Assembly: GCA_017521825.1 (NCBI GenBank)
Contig: JAFXBK010000029.1
Location: 1 to 64,000 of the forward strand
Direction: 5' to 3'
Origin: Oscillospiraceae bacterium
GTDB taxonomy: Bacteria; Bacillota; Clostridia; Oscillospirales; Ruminococcaceae
Length of the DNA: 64,000 nucleotides
The translations under genes were made by a program, and so were the position numbers. Shown here in pieces: positions 42,139-50,763 of this stretch. Under the pieces are notes generated by a model. That model was given only the letters and a program-made list of their open reading frames with translations. It made no database searches and was not told where the DNA came from. The number at the start of each line of letters is the position of its first letter. The stretch's first letter is position 1.

Positions 42139-43161
42139 TTATTCGGTTTCGGAAGAACTGCTTTCGGAAGAAGTTTCTTCCTCCTCTTTTTTATCTTCCT
42201 TTTTTATTTCTTCGTCGGGGTTTTCAAAATATTGCCTTGCGCCGGAATGGATGGAACCGATAAGGGTTTCCGAAGCGGTAACGGCGTTAATTTCCTCGCC
42301 CTTTGCGTGTCCGGCAACAACTTCATCCGTGTTGTTAAAAAGCGCTTGGGTAATGGCAAGAACATCCGCCGAAGGCATATTGTTCCGGCATATAAGCAGA
42401 ACGTCGATGCAAACGGTGGAAACGGAATTTTCCGTTCCGTAAACTTCGCTTGCAATCATTCCGTCACGGAAGAACGGACAGTTACGCTTAAAAGCGGTGG
42501 ATTGGGTAAGGGAAATTGGAAGAAAACGGATTTCGTGGGTCTGGGAATATTCGATTATATTCGCGCTTGGAAGGGAGGAAACGGCAAAAGCCGCCTGGAT
42601 ACTTCCGGAATGAAGGCCGTCCATTGCCTCGGAAAAAGTCTGGTATTTAACGGTTATCATATCATAGGTTATTCCGTAGGCTTCAAGAATCTGTCTTGCG
42701 GCGGCCTCGGTGGCCGTTCCGTATTTTCCAACCGCGACGGTTTTTCCCGCAAGTTCGGGAATGGTTTTGATATCGCTGGAAGCGTTTACAACAAACTGGG
42801 CGTGCTCGGAATAAAGATTTGCAACAACGGAAATTCCGCGCTGAGCGTTTTCTTCGTACATTTCCTTGCCCTCAAGGGCATAGTGAAGAATATCGTTCTG
42901 AACAAAGGCAAAATCCGCGTTTTCCTTCAGGAGCATTTCAATATTCTGCACCGAGCCGGAAGTTGTGGCAATGTTCGTTGTGCTCTGGGAATATTTATCC
43001 CAGACGGAAGCAATGCAGGTTCCAAGGGAATAATAGGTTCCGCCGGCTTTTCCGGTTGCAAGCATATATTTTCCGCCGGTGGCGGCTTCGGAACTTCCGG
43101 AACAGGAACATAAAACCAGAACCAAAGCCATAAGAAGGGCAAGAATTTTTGTTTTTTTCAT
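42139..43161 (-). CDS. TAXI-type solute-binding lipoprotein (TRAP family), orphan
   Basis: 340 aa. A lipobox LVLCSCSG after MKKTKILALLMALV predicts lipidation. The TAXI fold shows in YMLATGKAGGTYYSLG, TSGSVQNIEMLLKENADFAFVQND and LAGKTVAVGKYGTATEAAAR. The C-terminus is an acidic Glu/Ser tail. TAXI proteins normally feed a fused TRAP permease, but none is encoded here; the gene follows a patatin gene by three bases. It may serve a distant permease or act as a sensor. Confidence 0.9.
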   Translation of the reverse strand: MKKTKILALLMALVLVLCSCSGSSEAATGGKYMLATGKAGGTYYSLGTCIASVWDKYSQSTTNIATTSGSVQNIEMLLKENADFAFVQNDILHYALEGKEMYEENAQRGISVVANLYSEHAQFVVNASSDIKTIPELAGKTVAVGKYGTATEAAARQILEAYGITYDMITVKYQTFSEAMDGLHSGSIQAAFAVSSLPSANIIEYSQTHEIRFLPISLTQSTAFKRNCPFFRDGMIASEVYGTENSVSTVCIDVLLICRNNMPSADVLAITQALFNNTDEVVAGHAKGEEINAVTASETLIGSIHSGARQYFENPDEEIKKEDKKEEEETSSESSSSETE

Positions 43162-43164
43162 TTT

Positions 43165-44481
43165 TTATTCTCCTTTGATTTTAAGGAAACTGATATAAAG
43201 CGAAGCAAAAAATTCCTTCGGAATAAAACGGCAAAGGGTCCGAAGGTCCCGGTTCTGGCTTTCGGAATTTGCAAGTTCCAGCCAAAGGTTAACAAGATAG
43301 GCCGTTACTTCCCGGCTGTCGATGGAACTTATCTGGCCGAGCTTATAGTTAAGGGGTTTTGCGGTTTGGAAAAGGCTTGCCATGCGGTTTTCTTCCTTTT
43401 CTTCAAAAACCGAAAATTCTTTAAAAAGGGATTCCATAATCGTTTCGCCGGTGTAAATTTTTGTCGGGTCAACGCAAAAAATTTCTGCGGCGGTTTCCGC
43501 GCAGACCGTCGCAAGGTTTTTGTGCATAAGGCCGAAGCGCTGTTTTCTTTTTTCGGAAAGGCCTTTTACCGCAAGGGTTTTGTAATATTGGTCTTTTTCG
43601 CTTGGCGAAACGGCGCCGCATTTTGTAAGCATTTCTACACAGAATTTTTCAAATTCATTCTGCATTTTTTCGCTTTCGCCTTTTTCAAAGGTGTAACAGG
43701 TTCCGTCAAGTTTTCCAAAACTTCTCATGGTGTCGTTATAACCAAGGGCAAGGTTCCGCTTTGCAATTTCCGGAACAAATTCCATGGTCGGGCCAAGGTC
43801 GAACCAGGGACGGATAACCCTTACGGGATAATCTGTTTCATATTTTGCTTCAATTCCGTTGGCGCAAAGATTTGCGCCGATAATATCTTCGGCGCCCATA
43901 TCAAGGGCAAGGTTTACCGGGAAGTTGTCGCTGTAGCCGCCGTCAACGTATTTTCTTCCGGAAATTTCTTTCGGTTCCATGGAAGGATAAACGGTTGAGG
44001 AAGCAAGAAGATAATCGCTTAACATTCCGTAGGGGATATCCTTAAGGGTAACCGGGTGGGTTTTCATATTCGGATATTCGGAACACATAATTCCAAATTC
44101 AATTCCGTTTTCACGTAAAAGTTTTTCGTCAAGATATTTAGCAATAAGTTCGCCAAGGGGGAAGGGATCCATTTTTACGTTAACGGCGCTTTCACCGAGA
44201 TCCCCAAGAAAACTTTTAAGCGCGCCGGCAATTCCTTCGGTATCGATAACTTCGGAAAGGCGGCTTGGCGAAGTTTCGATTATATCCGGGGTTTTGATCG
44301 TGTTCCACATTTCAAGTCCGCTTTCATAAAGCCCGCTTGCCATCATCGCGCCGTTAAGAGCGCCGACGGAAGAACCGGTGACTATCTGAAAATCAATTCC
44401 GAGTTCACGGATCGCGCGCCAGAAACCAAAATGGTAAGAACCTTTTGCGCCGCCGCCGGCAAGAACAATCGCCCTTTTCAT
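43165..44481 (-). CDS. Patatin-like phospholipase
   Basis: 438 aa. The oxyanion hole is GGGAKGSYHFG, the nucleophile elbow is TGSSVGALNGAM (GxSxG), and the Asp of the dyad is in VDGGYSDNFPVNLA (DGG). The serine hydrolase domain covers about residues 1-200. The rest is helical with no recognised domain. AAAGGAGGC precedes ATG. Bacterial patatins act on phospholipids or acylglycerols. Cotranscribed with the TAXI lipoprotein. Confidence 0.93.
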   Translation of the reverse strand: MKRAIVLAGGGAKGSYHFGFWRAIRELGIDFQIVTGSSVGALNGAMMASGLYESGLEMWNTIKTPDIIETSPSRLSEVIDTEGIAGALKSFLGDLGESAVNVKMDPFPLGELIAKYLDEKLLRENGIEFGIMCSEYPNMKTHPVTLKDIPYGMLSDYLLASSTVYPSMEPKEISGRKYVDGGYSDNFPVNLALDMGAEDIIGANLCANGIEAKYETDYPVRVIRPWFDLGPTMEFVPEIAKRNLALGYNDTMRSFGKLDGTCYTFEKGESEKMQNEFEKFCVEMLTKCGAVSPSEKDQYYKTLAVKGLSEKRKQRFGLMHKNLATVCAETAAEIFCVDPTKIYTGETIMESLFKEFSVFEEKEENRMASLFQTAKPLNYKLGQISSIDSREVTAYLVNLWLELANSESQNRDLRTLCRFIPKEFFASLYISFLKIKGE

Positions 44482-44767
44482 AAAAAGCCTCCTTTTGCGG
44501 ATTTTCTATATTTTATTCTATTATAAATTTGTGAACATTTCAATTATTATATGAAAAGTTTACATTTATGATAACAAATAAATTTTAAATTATCATAATT
44601 ATAATTATATAATTTGACATAATGTTATATATTTCGACAACAAAGCGTATAAAATAAACTTATTTTTACGAATTGTAAACAAAATCCGCTTTACTTGGCG
44701 CAAATATAATGGTAAACTTGCTTTAAAAGCAAGGCAGAAAAAAACAGGGAAAAGGCGGGGTTTTTTG

Positions 44768-45277
44768 ATGGTCGTAATCATTTTCGGCGCTTCCCATACG
44801 GGAAAAACTTTGCTGGCGCAAAAAATTCTTGAAAAATATAAGTTCAATTATCTTTCCATCGACCATCTTAAAATGGGTCTTATCCGAAGTGGGAACACAA
44901 ACCTTACTCCCGAGGACGATGAAAAGCTTACAAAATATCTTTGGCCGATAGTGCGGGAAATTATCAAAACCGCCATCGAAAACGGTCAGAATCTTACGGT
45001 CGAAGGCTGCTATATCCCTTTCGATTGGCGGAAGGATTTTGATAAAAAATATCTTGAAAATATAAAAAGCTTCTGCCTTGTTATGACGGAAAATTATATC
45101 CGGAATAATTTTGAAAGCATTATCGAAAATGAAAACGCCATTGAAAAAAGGCTTTTTGATTTTGTGGATATGGAAGAACTTGTTGCGGAAAATAAGCTAA
45201 ACCTTTCGCTTTGCAAAGAAAACGGCGAAAACGTTATTCTTATTGATAATGAATATAAGGCAGGTATAGTATTATGA
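44768..45277 (+). CDS. P-loop kinase-like protein
   Basis: 169 aa. A Walker A sits at the very N-terminus (IIFGASHTGKTLLAQKIL), followed by YLSIDHLKMGLIRSG and TVEGCYIPFDW, as in small-molecule or zeta-like kinases of the adenylate kinase superfamily. ATG 44768 is used; the upstream TTG would fall inside a T-run. It overlaps the next gene by four bases. The substrate is unknown. The 286-base region upstream is very AT-rich and shows no clear gene. Confidence 0.8.
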   Translation: MVVIIFGASHTGKTLLAQKILEKYKFNYLSIDHLKMGLIRSGNTNLTPEDDEKLTKYLWPIVREIIKTAIENGQNLTVEGCYIPFDWRKDFDKKYLENIKSFCLVMTENYIRNNFESIIENENAIEKRLFDFVDMEELVAENKLNLSLCKENGENVILIDNEYKAGIVL

Positions 45278-45867
45278 AAATAGAATATAAAGATATAATC
45301 CTTCGGGATATGACCGAAGCGGATATTGAAGATTATGTACGTTGGTTCACCACCGAAATAAAGTGGTCGGATACCGATGCGCCATGGGAGCCTATCGAGT
45401 CTGATGAGGAAACAGAGCGTGTATCCTGGCATGAATATTACGAGTATGCGAAAGAGCTTTCCGATAATGTTCGCCGCTGGAAGTTTGAAATTGAATGGAA
45501 CGGCAGACATATCGGCTGGGTAAGTTCTTACCCCATTGATGAAAACTATGAATGGATTGATGAAATCAGGGAAGGTCAGACCGTTTATCGCGCCGTTGGC
45601 ATTGATATTTGCGAACCGGATGTTTGGGGTAACGGAATTGGCGCAAAAGCCCTTGCAGCTTTTATAAATTATTATTTTGAAAACGGCGCGGACGAAATTT
45701 ACTGCCAGACCTGGAGCGGAAATATCCGCATGATAAAATGCGCCGAAAAACTCGGTTTTGAAGTTTGCCGCCGCAAAATCGATTACTGCGAAGTTAACGG
45801 AGAAAAATATGACGGACTTACTTTCCGTTTGAACAAAGAAAAATTTTATAATTATTTCAACGGATAA
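45274..45867 (+). CDS. GNAT family N-acetyltransferase
   Basis: 197 aa. It opens IILRDMTEADIEDYVRWFT, like RimJ/aminoglycoside-type acetyltransferases. The acetyl-CoA loop region is VGIDICEPDVWGNGIGAKALAAF, and WSGNIRMIKCAEKLGFEVCRR is the C-terminal motif. It is translationally coupled to the P-loop kinase (ATGA). A kinase/acetyltransferase pair can modify small molecules or drugs, but no target is shown. Confidence 0.92.
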   Translation: MKIEYKDIILRDMTEADIEDYVRWFTTEIKWSDTDAPWEPIESDEETERVSWHEYYEYAKELSDNVRRWKFEIEWNGRHIGWVSSYPIDENYEWIDEIREGQTVYRAVGIDICEPDVWGNGIGAKALAAFINYYFENGADEIYCQTWSGNIRMIKCAEKLGFEVCRRKIDYCEVNGEKYDGLTFRLNKEKFYNYFNG

Positions 45868-45878
45868 AAAATATTTCA

Positions 45879-45910
45879 AGAGAGCGCTCCGCAGAGGGGC
45901 GCTCTTTTTT
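45879..45910 (+). terminator. Terminator of the kinase-acetyltransferase pair
   Basis: AGAGCGC / GCGCTCT with extended CC/GG pairing, then T6. Confidence 0.8.
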
Positions 45911-45929
45911 AGTACGGAGGGGCGTAAAA

Positions 45930-46111
45930 TATCCGCCGTTTTTTAACGGGACGGGGTTGCTTTAACCTCCTCGGAGGAGGAGGGGGACCGTCGAAGACGG
46001 TGGAGGAGGGATATATTTATAAATTTTCAACCGGACAGGGTTACAATCCATCCGTCTTTTCGGTGCAAGCACAGAAAATCCACCTCCCTTTACACAAGGG
46101 AGGCTTTTTTT
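45930..46111. repeat. Hairpin-rich intergenic repeat remnant
   Basis: The 355-base gap 45868-46222 has no gene. It contains CCTCC-TC-GGAGG (45966-45977), ACCGTC-GAA-GACGGT (45987-46001) and CCTCCCTT-TACAC-AAGGGAGG with a T-run (46083-46111). The GGAGG/CCTCC-rich arms and the final hairpin resemble abundant noncoding palindromic repeats in clostridial genomes. The ends are not sharply defined, so this may be a decayed MITE-like unit. Confidence 0.45.
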
Positions 46112-46149
46112 ATTCTGCGAATTAAAATTTTCCATTCTCCTTTTATACC

Positions 46150-46178
46150 TTGTATTTATAAAGAAAAAATGTTAAAAT
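46150..46178 (+). promoter_or_regulatory. Promoter of ygfK
   Basis: TTGTAT (46150-46155), 17-base spacer, TAAAAT (46173-46178), about 45 bases before the ATG. Confidence 0.55.
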
Positions 46179-46222
46179 TAATATGTATTTTTATGACCGC
46201 TTGAAACAGGAGGTTTTGCCCG

Positions 46223-49153
46223 ATGAGCGATAATTTAAGACCGCTTTCTTTCGAAAAGCTGATGGGACTTCTTATCGAGGAACACAACGCAACCGGAACC
46301 ATTTTCGGAGTGAAAGATTTTTATAAGGCAGGAAGAGCAAGGCTTCCCATCTTCGGAATGAGGATAGAAAACCCGGTTGGTCCTGCCGCGGGTCCTGTTA
46401 CCCAGACGGCACAGGGAATAATCGCCGCCTATCTTTCCGGCGCAAGGTTTTTCGAACTCAAGACCGTTTGCCCCGATAACGAAAAATCCGAAAAACCTTC
46501 CGCTTCTGTCGGCGACAGAACCTTTTCTTCCGAACATCCTTCGGAGCTTTCCGTCGCTGAAGCTTTCGGTGAATACGTTAAAGCCTGGTACGCAATAAAA
46601 CTCATAAGCACCGCTTTTGAACTTGGCGTTCCGGAAGGCTTTGTTTTCAATATGTCCGTGGGCGGAAGCCTCGAGGATCTTAAATCCGAAAAGATGAACA
46701 GCTTTATCGAAGGACTTAAATCCGCTGAATATACTCCGGTCTGGCGCGAATGTGAAAACTGGGCAAGGGCCCACATGGACGAACTGGACGGCGTTGATAA
46801 CACCTATATTTCCGATATAAGCCCAAGGGTTTGCACCTCCGCGGTTTTTGTTCCGAAGGAAGGCCTTTCCGCTTCCGAAATTGAAGAAGCGGCGGAATAC
46901 CTCATCACCGAAAAGAAACTCCATACATTCGTAAGAGTAAGCCCTGATCTCCTTGGATATTACACCATCCGCGGAATCCTTGATATAAACGGCTATGACG
47001 ATATCGAAATCAGCAAGGAAAGAATGGAAAGCGGAGCTCTTTATGATGACCTTAAACCCGCGTTCCTTCGCCTTCAAAACAAAGCGGATATGAACCGTCT
47101 TGAATTCGGCGTAAAAGTCTGCGACGGCCTTATTATTGAAAACGCCAAGGAAACCCCGGTTAAGGAAGGCCGCCTTACCGGAAGGGCGCTTTTCCCCATT
47201 GCATTTTCTCTTGCAGAAAAAATCGCAAACGATTTTGGCGGCGGACTTCGAATCTGTTTTGCCGGCGGCGCGGATTATTTTACTGCTTCCAAACTTTTCA
47301 ATGCCGGAATCTGGCCGGTGACCGTTGTTTCCGATATTATTCGTCCCGGCGGTCTTAAACGTTTCAAACAGCTTGCGGACGATGTTTCAAAATGCGATTA
47401 TGCCCAGTTTTCCGGAATTTTGACTTCCGACCTTCCGGATATTGAAAAAGAGGTTTATTCCGGCGGAAGATATAAAAACATCCCCGGCGCAAAGGCTAAA
47501 AAGGCCGAAGGCCCGATTCCTCATATCAACTGCACCAAGGCTCAGTGCCGCGCGGTTTGTCCGTTGGGCGCCGATATTCCGCTTGTTATGCGCCTTATCA
47601 AAAACGGCAGAAGCCTTGATGCGCTCCGTGTTATCTTTGAGCGCAACCCGATGCCTTTTACCGTTGAAACCCTTTGCAGCCACCCCTGCATGGACGGCTG
47701 TTCCAGAAGGTTCTATGAATGTCCGCTGAATATCAAAGGCGAAAATTACCAGGCGGCGAAAAACGCCTGCTTCGATCTACTTGACGAAACCCAGCTCAAA
47801 TCCGGCGCCGGCGCAAAAGTTGCGGTAGTCGGTTGTGGTCCTGCCGGACTTTCCACCGCCTGCTTCCTTGCAAGACAGGGCGCAAAGGTAACCATTTTCG
47901 ATAAAGAATATCGTCCCGGCGGCGCTGTTACGAAATATGTTCCTAAGTTCCGCATTGACGATTCCGATATCGAATGGGACGCAACCCTTATCCAGGCTCT
48001 CGGAATCGAAATGGAGCTTGGGGTGGAGGTAACTTCTCTTAAAGAACTCCGTGAACAGGGCTTTGAAAAAATTGTCCTTGCAATCGGAGCGGGAAAACAG
48101 AAACATCTTAAGTTTGCCTTCGGCAAAAACATCTCCGCCCTGGAATTCCTTGCGGATTATAAACGTAAACCGGAAGACCTTGAAGAAACTATTATGGGCA
48201 ACGTAGTCATAATCGGCGGCGGACATTTCGCCGTTGCCGCCGCAAGATGCGCCAAAAAGCTTCCTTCCGTCGATAGGGTAACCCTTGTTTTCGATAAACC
48301 GGAAAGCGAAATGGAAGCTTCCATGGACGAAATTCTTGCCATGAAGAAGGAAGGCATCTTCGTTGCGCCAAATCTTATTCCCAGCGGTGTTCGCGGCGGT
48401 CAGCTTCTTTGCCACGTTTCCAAACTTGGCGAACCGGACGAAAAAACCGGAGTAAGACCCGTTATCGATACCGGAGCGAAGGATAAAATCCCGGCGGATA
48501 TCGCCATCAACGCCACCGGCGAGGAAGTTGACGACAGCCTTTATGACGAAATCGACAGCGCAACCTATCTCGTTGGCAACGCAAACTTCGGAAAAACCGC
48601 CGATATCGCAAAAGTTATTGCGGATTCCCAGCGCCTTTGCAAAAAAATTGCCCACAGCCATTACGACAAATACGTTCCGGACAACGAAAATGAGGACAAA
48701 TCCTTCCTTGAAAAACGCGGAAAACTCTGCGCGGACTGTAAAAAATGCGCCGAGGGCGAGCGTTGCCTTGAATGTGACAGCGTTTGCGAATTTTGTGCGG
48801 AAGTTTGCCCCAACAGAGCAAACTGGGTAATAAAACTTTCCGACGGCAGCCGCCAGATCCTTCATGTAAACGATTTTTGCGACGAATGCGGCGCCTGCGC
48901 CGACGTTTGTCCCTATGACGGAAAACCGTATAAAGAAAAATTCACTCTGTTCCTTGACGAGGAAGATTTTAAAAAGAGCGAAAACGACGGATTCTACGTA
49001 ACCGGCGAAGCAAACAACTGCCGTTTCAGATATGAGGGAAAAGTGTTCAAATATGACCCGATAAACGGACCCGTTGGAACAATTCCGGACGAAATCCGTG
49101 AGATGTGCGGTATTGTTATGAAGCGTTTTCCGCGGCTTTTAAAAGTCTGGTAA
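46223..49153 (+). CDS. ygfK: YgfK-type Fe-S flavoprotein (putative selenate reductase subunit)
   Basis: 976 aa. Residues 1-410 are a dihydroorotate-dehydrogenase-like barrel (IENPVGPAAGPVTQTAQG, FFELKTVCP, ICFAGGADYFTASK). About 435-500 is a Cys-rich helical domain (CTKAQCRAVCPLGADIP). From about 532 comes an FAD site (VAVVGCGPAGLSTACFLARQ) and at about 660 an NAD(P) site (VVIIGGGHFAVAAARCAKKL). C-terminal Cys clusters include CADCKKCAEGERCLECDSVC and CDECGACADVCPYDG. This is the YgfK architecture. Known relatives sit in purine/uric acid and selenium-dependent hydroxylase clusters; here the gene stands alone with its own promoter and terminator. Confidence 0.92.
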   Translation: MSDNLRPLSFEKLMGLLIEEHNATGTIFGVKDFYKAGRARLPIFGMRIENPVGPAAGPVTQTAQGIIAAYLSGARFFELKTVCPDNEKSEKPSASVGDRTFSSEHPSELSVAEAFGEYVKAWYAIKLISTAFELGVPEGFVFNMSVGGSLEDLKSEKMNSFIEGLKSAEYTPVWRECENWARAHMDELDGVDNTYISDISPRVCTSAVFVPKEGLSASEIEEAAEYLITEKKLHTFVRVSPDLLGYYTIRGILDINGYDDIEISKERMESGALYDDLKPAFLRLQNKADMNRLEFGVKVCDGLIIENAKETPVKEGRLTGRALFPIAFSLAEKIANDFGGGLRICFAGGADYFTASKLFNAGIWPVTVVSDIIRPGGLKRFKQLADDVSKCDYAQFSGILTSDLPDIEKEVYSGGRYKNIPGAKAKKAEGPIPHINCTKAQCRAVCPLGADIPLVMRLIKNGRSLDALRVIFERNPMPFTVETLCSHPCMDGCSRRFYECPLNIKGENYQAAKNACFDLLDETQLKSGAGAKVAVVGCGPAGLSTACFLARQGAKVTIFDKEYRPGGAVTKYVPKFRIDDSDIEWDATLIQALGIEMELGVEVTSLKELREQGFEKIVLAIGAGKQKHLKFAFGKNISALEFLADYKRKPEDLEETIMGNVVIIGGGHFAVAAARCAKKLPSVDRVTLVFDKPESEMEASMDEILAMKKEGIFVAPNLIPSGVRGGQLLCHVSKLGEPDEKTGVRPVIDTGAKDKIPADIAINATGEEVDDSLYDEIDSATYLVGNANFGKTADIAKVIADSQRLCKKIAHSHYDKYVPDNENEDKSFLEKRGKLCADCKKCAEGERCLECDSVCEFCAEVCPNRANWVIKLSDGSRQILHVNDFCDECGACADVCPYDGKPYKEKFTLFLDEEDFKKSENDGFYVTGEANNCRFRYEGKVFKYDPINGPVGTIPDEIREMCGIVMKRFPRLLKVW

Positions 49154-49227
49154 ACCGCATAAATAAGCCAAAAAACGGACTTTAACAAAACCGAAAAACC
49201 TTTAAAATTCAATAAAAATCCGTAAAA

Positions 49228-49269
49228 AAACGGGCAGGGTAGGGGAAACCCCTATTCTGCCCGTTTTTT
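49228..49269 (+). terminator. Terminator of ygfK
   Basis: AACGGGCAG...AGGGG / CCCCT...CTGCCCGTT, AAA loop, T6. The long stem pairs almost throughout through G-T pairs. Confidence 0.88.
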
Positions 49270-49397
49270 AGTATATTCGTGCGGCACACAGTATTTTATT
49301 TTAAAAATAAACAATAACAACAGTAAAGTAAAATAGAATTAAATATATTTAACAATAAAGCTAAATAAAATTGTTTTAAAATATTTTTAATATGTAC

Positions 49398-49427
49398 TTG
49401 ACAACACAGTTGATTATACAGTATAAT
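49398..49427 (+). promoter_or_regulatory. Promoter of padR-rlmB with overlapping palindrome
   Basis: TTGACA (49398-49403), 18-base spacer, TATAAT (49422-49427). GATTATA-CAG-TATAATC (49412-49428) covers the -10, a likely PadR autoregulatory operator. The 448-base gap 49154-49601 holds no gene. Its leader contains two hairpins: AAAGCGAAAAAAC / GTTTTTTCGCTTT (49508-49537) and TGGCTTA-TT-TAAGCCA (49554-49569). Confidence 0.7.
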
Positions 49428-49601
49428 CGGAGCTAGATAGAAATATTGAAAAATCCGGAAGAAAAAATGCCGAAAAAGCGGTGTTTTTTTGTTCCGAAAA
49501 AAAGAAAAAAGCGAAAAAACAGCCGTTTTTTCGCTTTGCTTGCTATCAAAAAATGGCTTATTTAAGCCAAAAAATCCATTTTATTCAGGAGGTGGGGAAA
49601 T

Positions 49602-49937
49602 TTGAGCGATGACGAAATTATTTCCGGTTTTGTGTCGGAACTTCGCCGCGGAACGGTCGTTCTCGGCGTTTTAAATCAACTTTCCTCCCCTAAATATGGC
49701 TATTCTCTTGGCCAGGAACTGACCGAAAAAGGGGTTCCAGTGGACGGAAACACCCTCTACCCACTTCTCCGAAGGCTTGAAAGCCAGGGATTACTTAAAA
49801 GCGAATGGGATATGTCCGAAGGAAAACCCAGAAAGTACTATGTCCGGACCGCAAAAGGCACAAAAATCAACGAACAGCTTCGCGATTACTGGATAGAAAC
49901 CGTTGTGAATATTTCTACTTTAATGAAGGAAGAATAA
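49602..49937 (+). CDS. PadR-family transcriptional regulator
   Basis: 111 aa. The winged-helix signature is GTVVLGVLNQLSSPKYGYSLGQEL, then VDGNTLYPLLRRLESQGLL and KPRKYYVRTAKG. A TTG start at 49602 follows AGGAGGTGGGG. It is a short PadR without the long C-terminal helix. PadR genes usually neighbour a transporter they control; here the next gene is rlmB, three bases on. Long leader hairpins lie between promoter and start. Confidence 0.93.
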   Translation: MSDDEIISGFVSELRRGTVVLGVLNQLSSPKYGYSLGQELTEKGVPVDGNTLYPLLRRLESQGLLKSEWDMSEGKPRKYYVRTAKGTKINEQLRDYWIETVVNISTLMKEE

Positions 49938-49940
49938 AAT

Positions 49941-50723
49941 ATGGATAAATTTAAAGAAAAAGAAGAAATCCGCGAAAATGAAGCGGATAAAGATAAAATC
50001 TGCGGAAGAAACGCGGTAATCGAAGCGATTAAATCCGGCAGGGAAATTGATAAAATAATGGTCGCAAAAGGCGCCACAAACCTCGGAAAACTTTACGCCA
50101 TGGCAAAAGATGTCGGAATCCCGGTAAAGGAAGTTGCACCGGTTAAAATCGATGAACTTGCCGCCGGCGCCAATGCCCAGGGCGTTCTTGCGATGGCCGC
50201 GGCACATAAATACGCAACCGTTGACGAGATTTTTGCCCTTGCGGAAGAAAGAGGCGAACCGCCTTTCATCATTATTGCGGACGGACTTGAGGACGGACAC
50301 AACCTTGGCGCGGTTATAAGAACCGCGGAATGCTGCGGTGCCCACGGAGTAATCATTCCGAAGCGCAGAAGTGTCGGCCTTAACTACGTTGTTGCAAAAA
50401 CCTCCGTCGGCGCGGTGGAATATGTTCCGGTAGCAAGGGTTACCAACATTGCAAGAACCGTTGACGAACTTAAGGAGCGCGGAGTCTGGATCTTTGGCGC
50501 GGATATGGACGGCGAAGCACTCTGGTCCGCGGATTTAAGCGGCGCAATCGGCCTGGTTGTCGGCGCGGAAGGCGAAGGCGTAAGCCGCCTTGTTAAAGAA
50601 AAATGCGATTTTGTTGTTTCGCTTCCCATGCGCGGAAAAATCGAATCGCTCAACGCTTCCGTCGCGGCTTCCGTAATGATGTACGAAGTTGCAAGACAGC
50701 GCCTTGGAATTAAAGCAAGATAA
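49941..50723 (+). CDS. rlmB: 23S rRNA 2'-O-methyltransferase (SpoU/RlmB family)
   Basis: 260 aa. The N-terminal substrate-binding part starts ICGRNAVIEAIKSGREIDKIMVAKGA. The SPOUT trefoil motifs are IIADGLEDGHNLGAVIRTAECCGAHGVI (usually D..DPxNxGAI), LVVGAEGEGVSRLV and VSLPMRGKIESLNASVAASV, all intact. It methylates the ribose of a conserved 23S guanosine (G2251 in E. coli). It is preceded by an acidic, charged leader of about 20 residues. Confidence 0.95.
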   Translation: MDKFKEKEEIRENEADKDKICGRNAVIEAIKSGREIDKIMVAKGATNLGKLYAMAKDVGIPVKEVAPVKIDELAAGANAQGVLAMAAAHKYATVDEIFALAEERGEPPFIIIADGLEDGHNLGAVIRTAECCGAHGVIIPKRRSVGLNYVVAKTSVGAVEYVPVARVTNIARTVDELKERGVWIFGADMDGEALWSADLSGAIGLVVGAEGEGVSRLVKEKCDFVVSLPMRGKIESLNASVAASVMMYEVARQRLGIKAR

Positions 50724-50763
50724 TTCTTTCGTTTAAAATACAGCTAAAGGGAAGGGGAACGAA

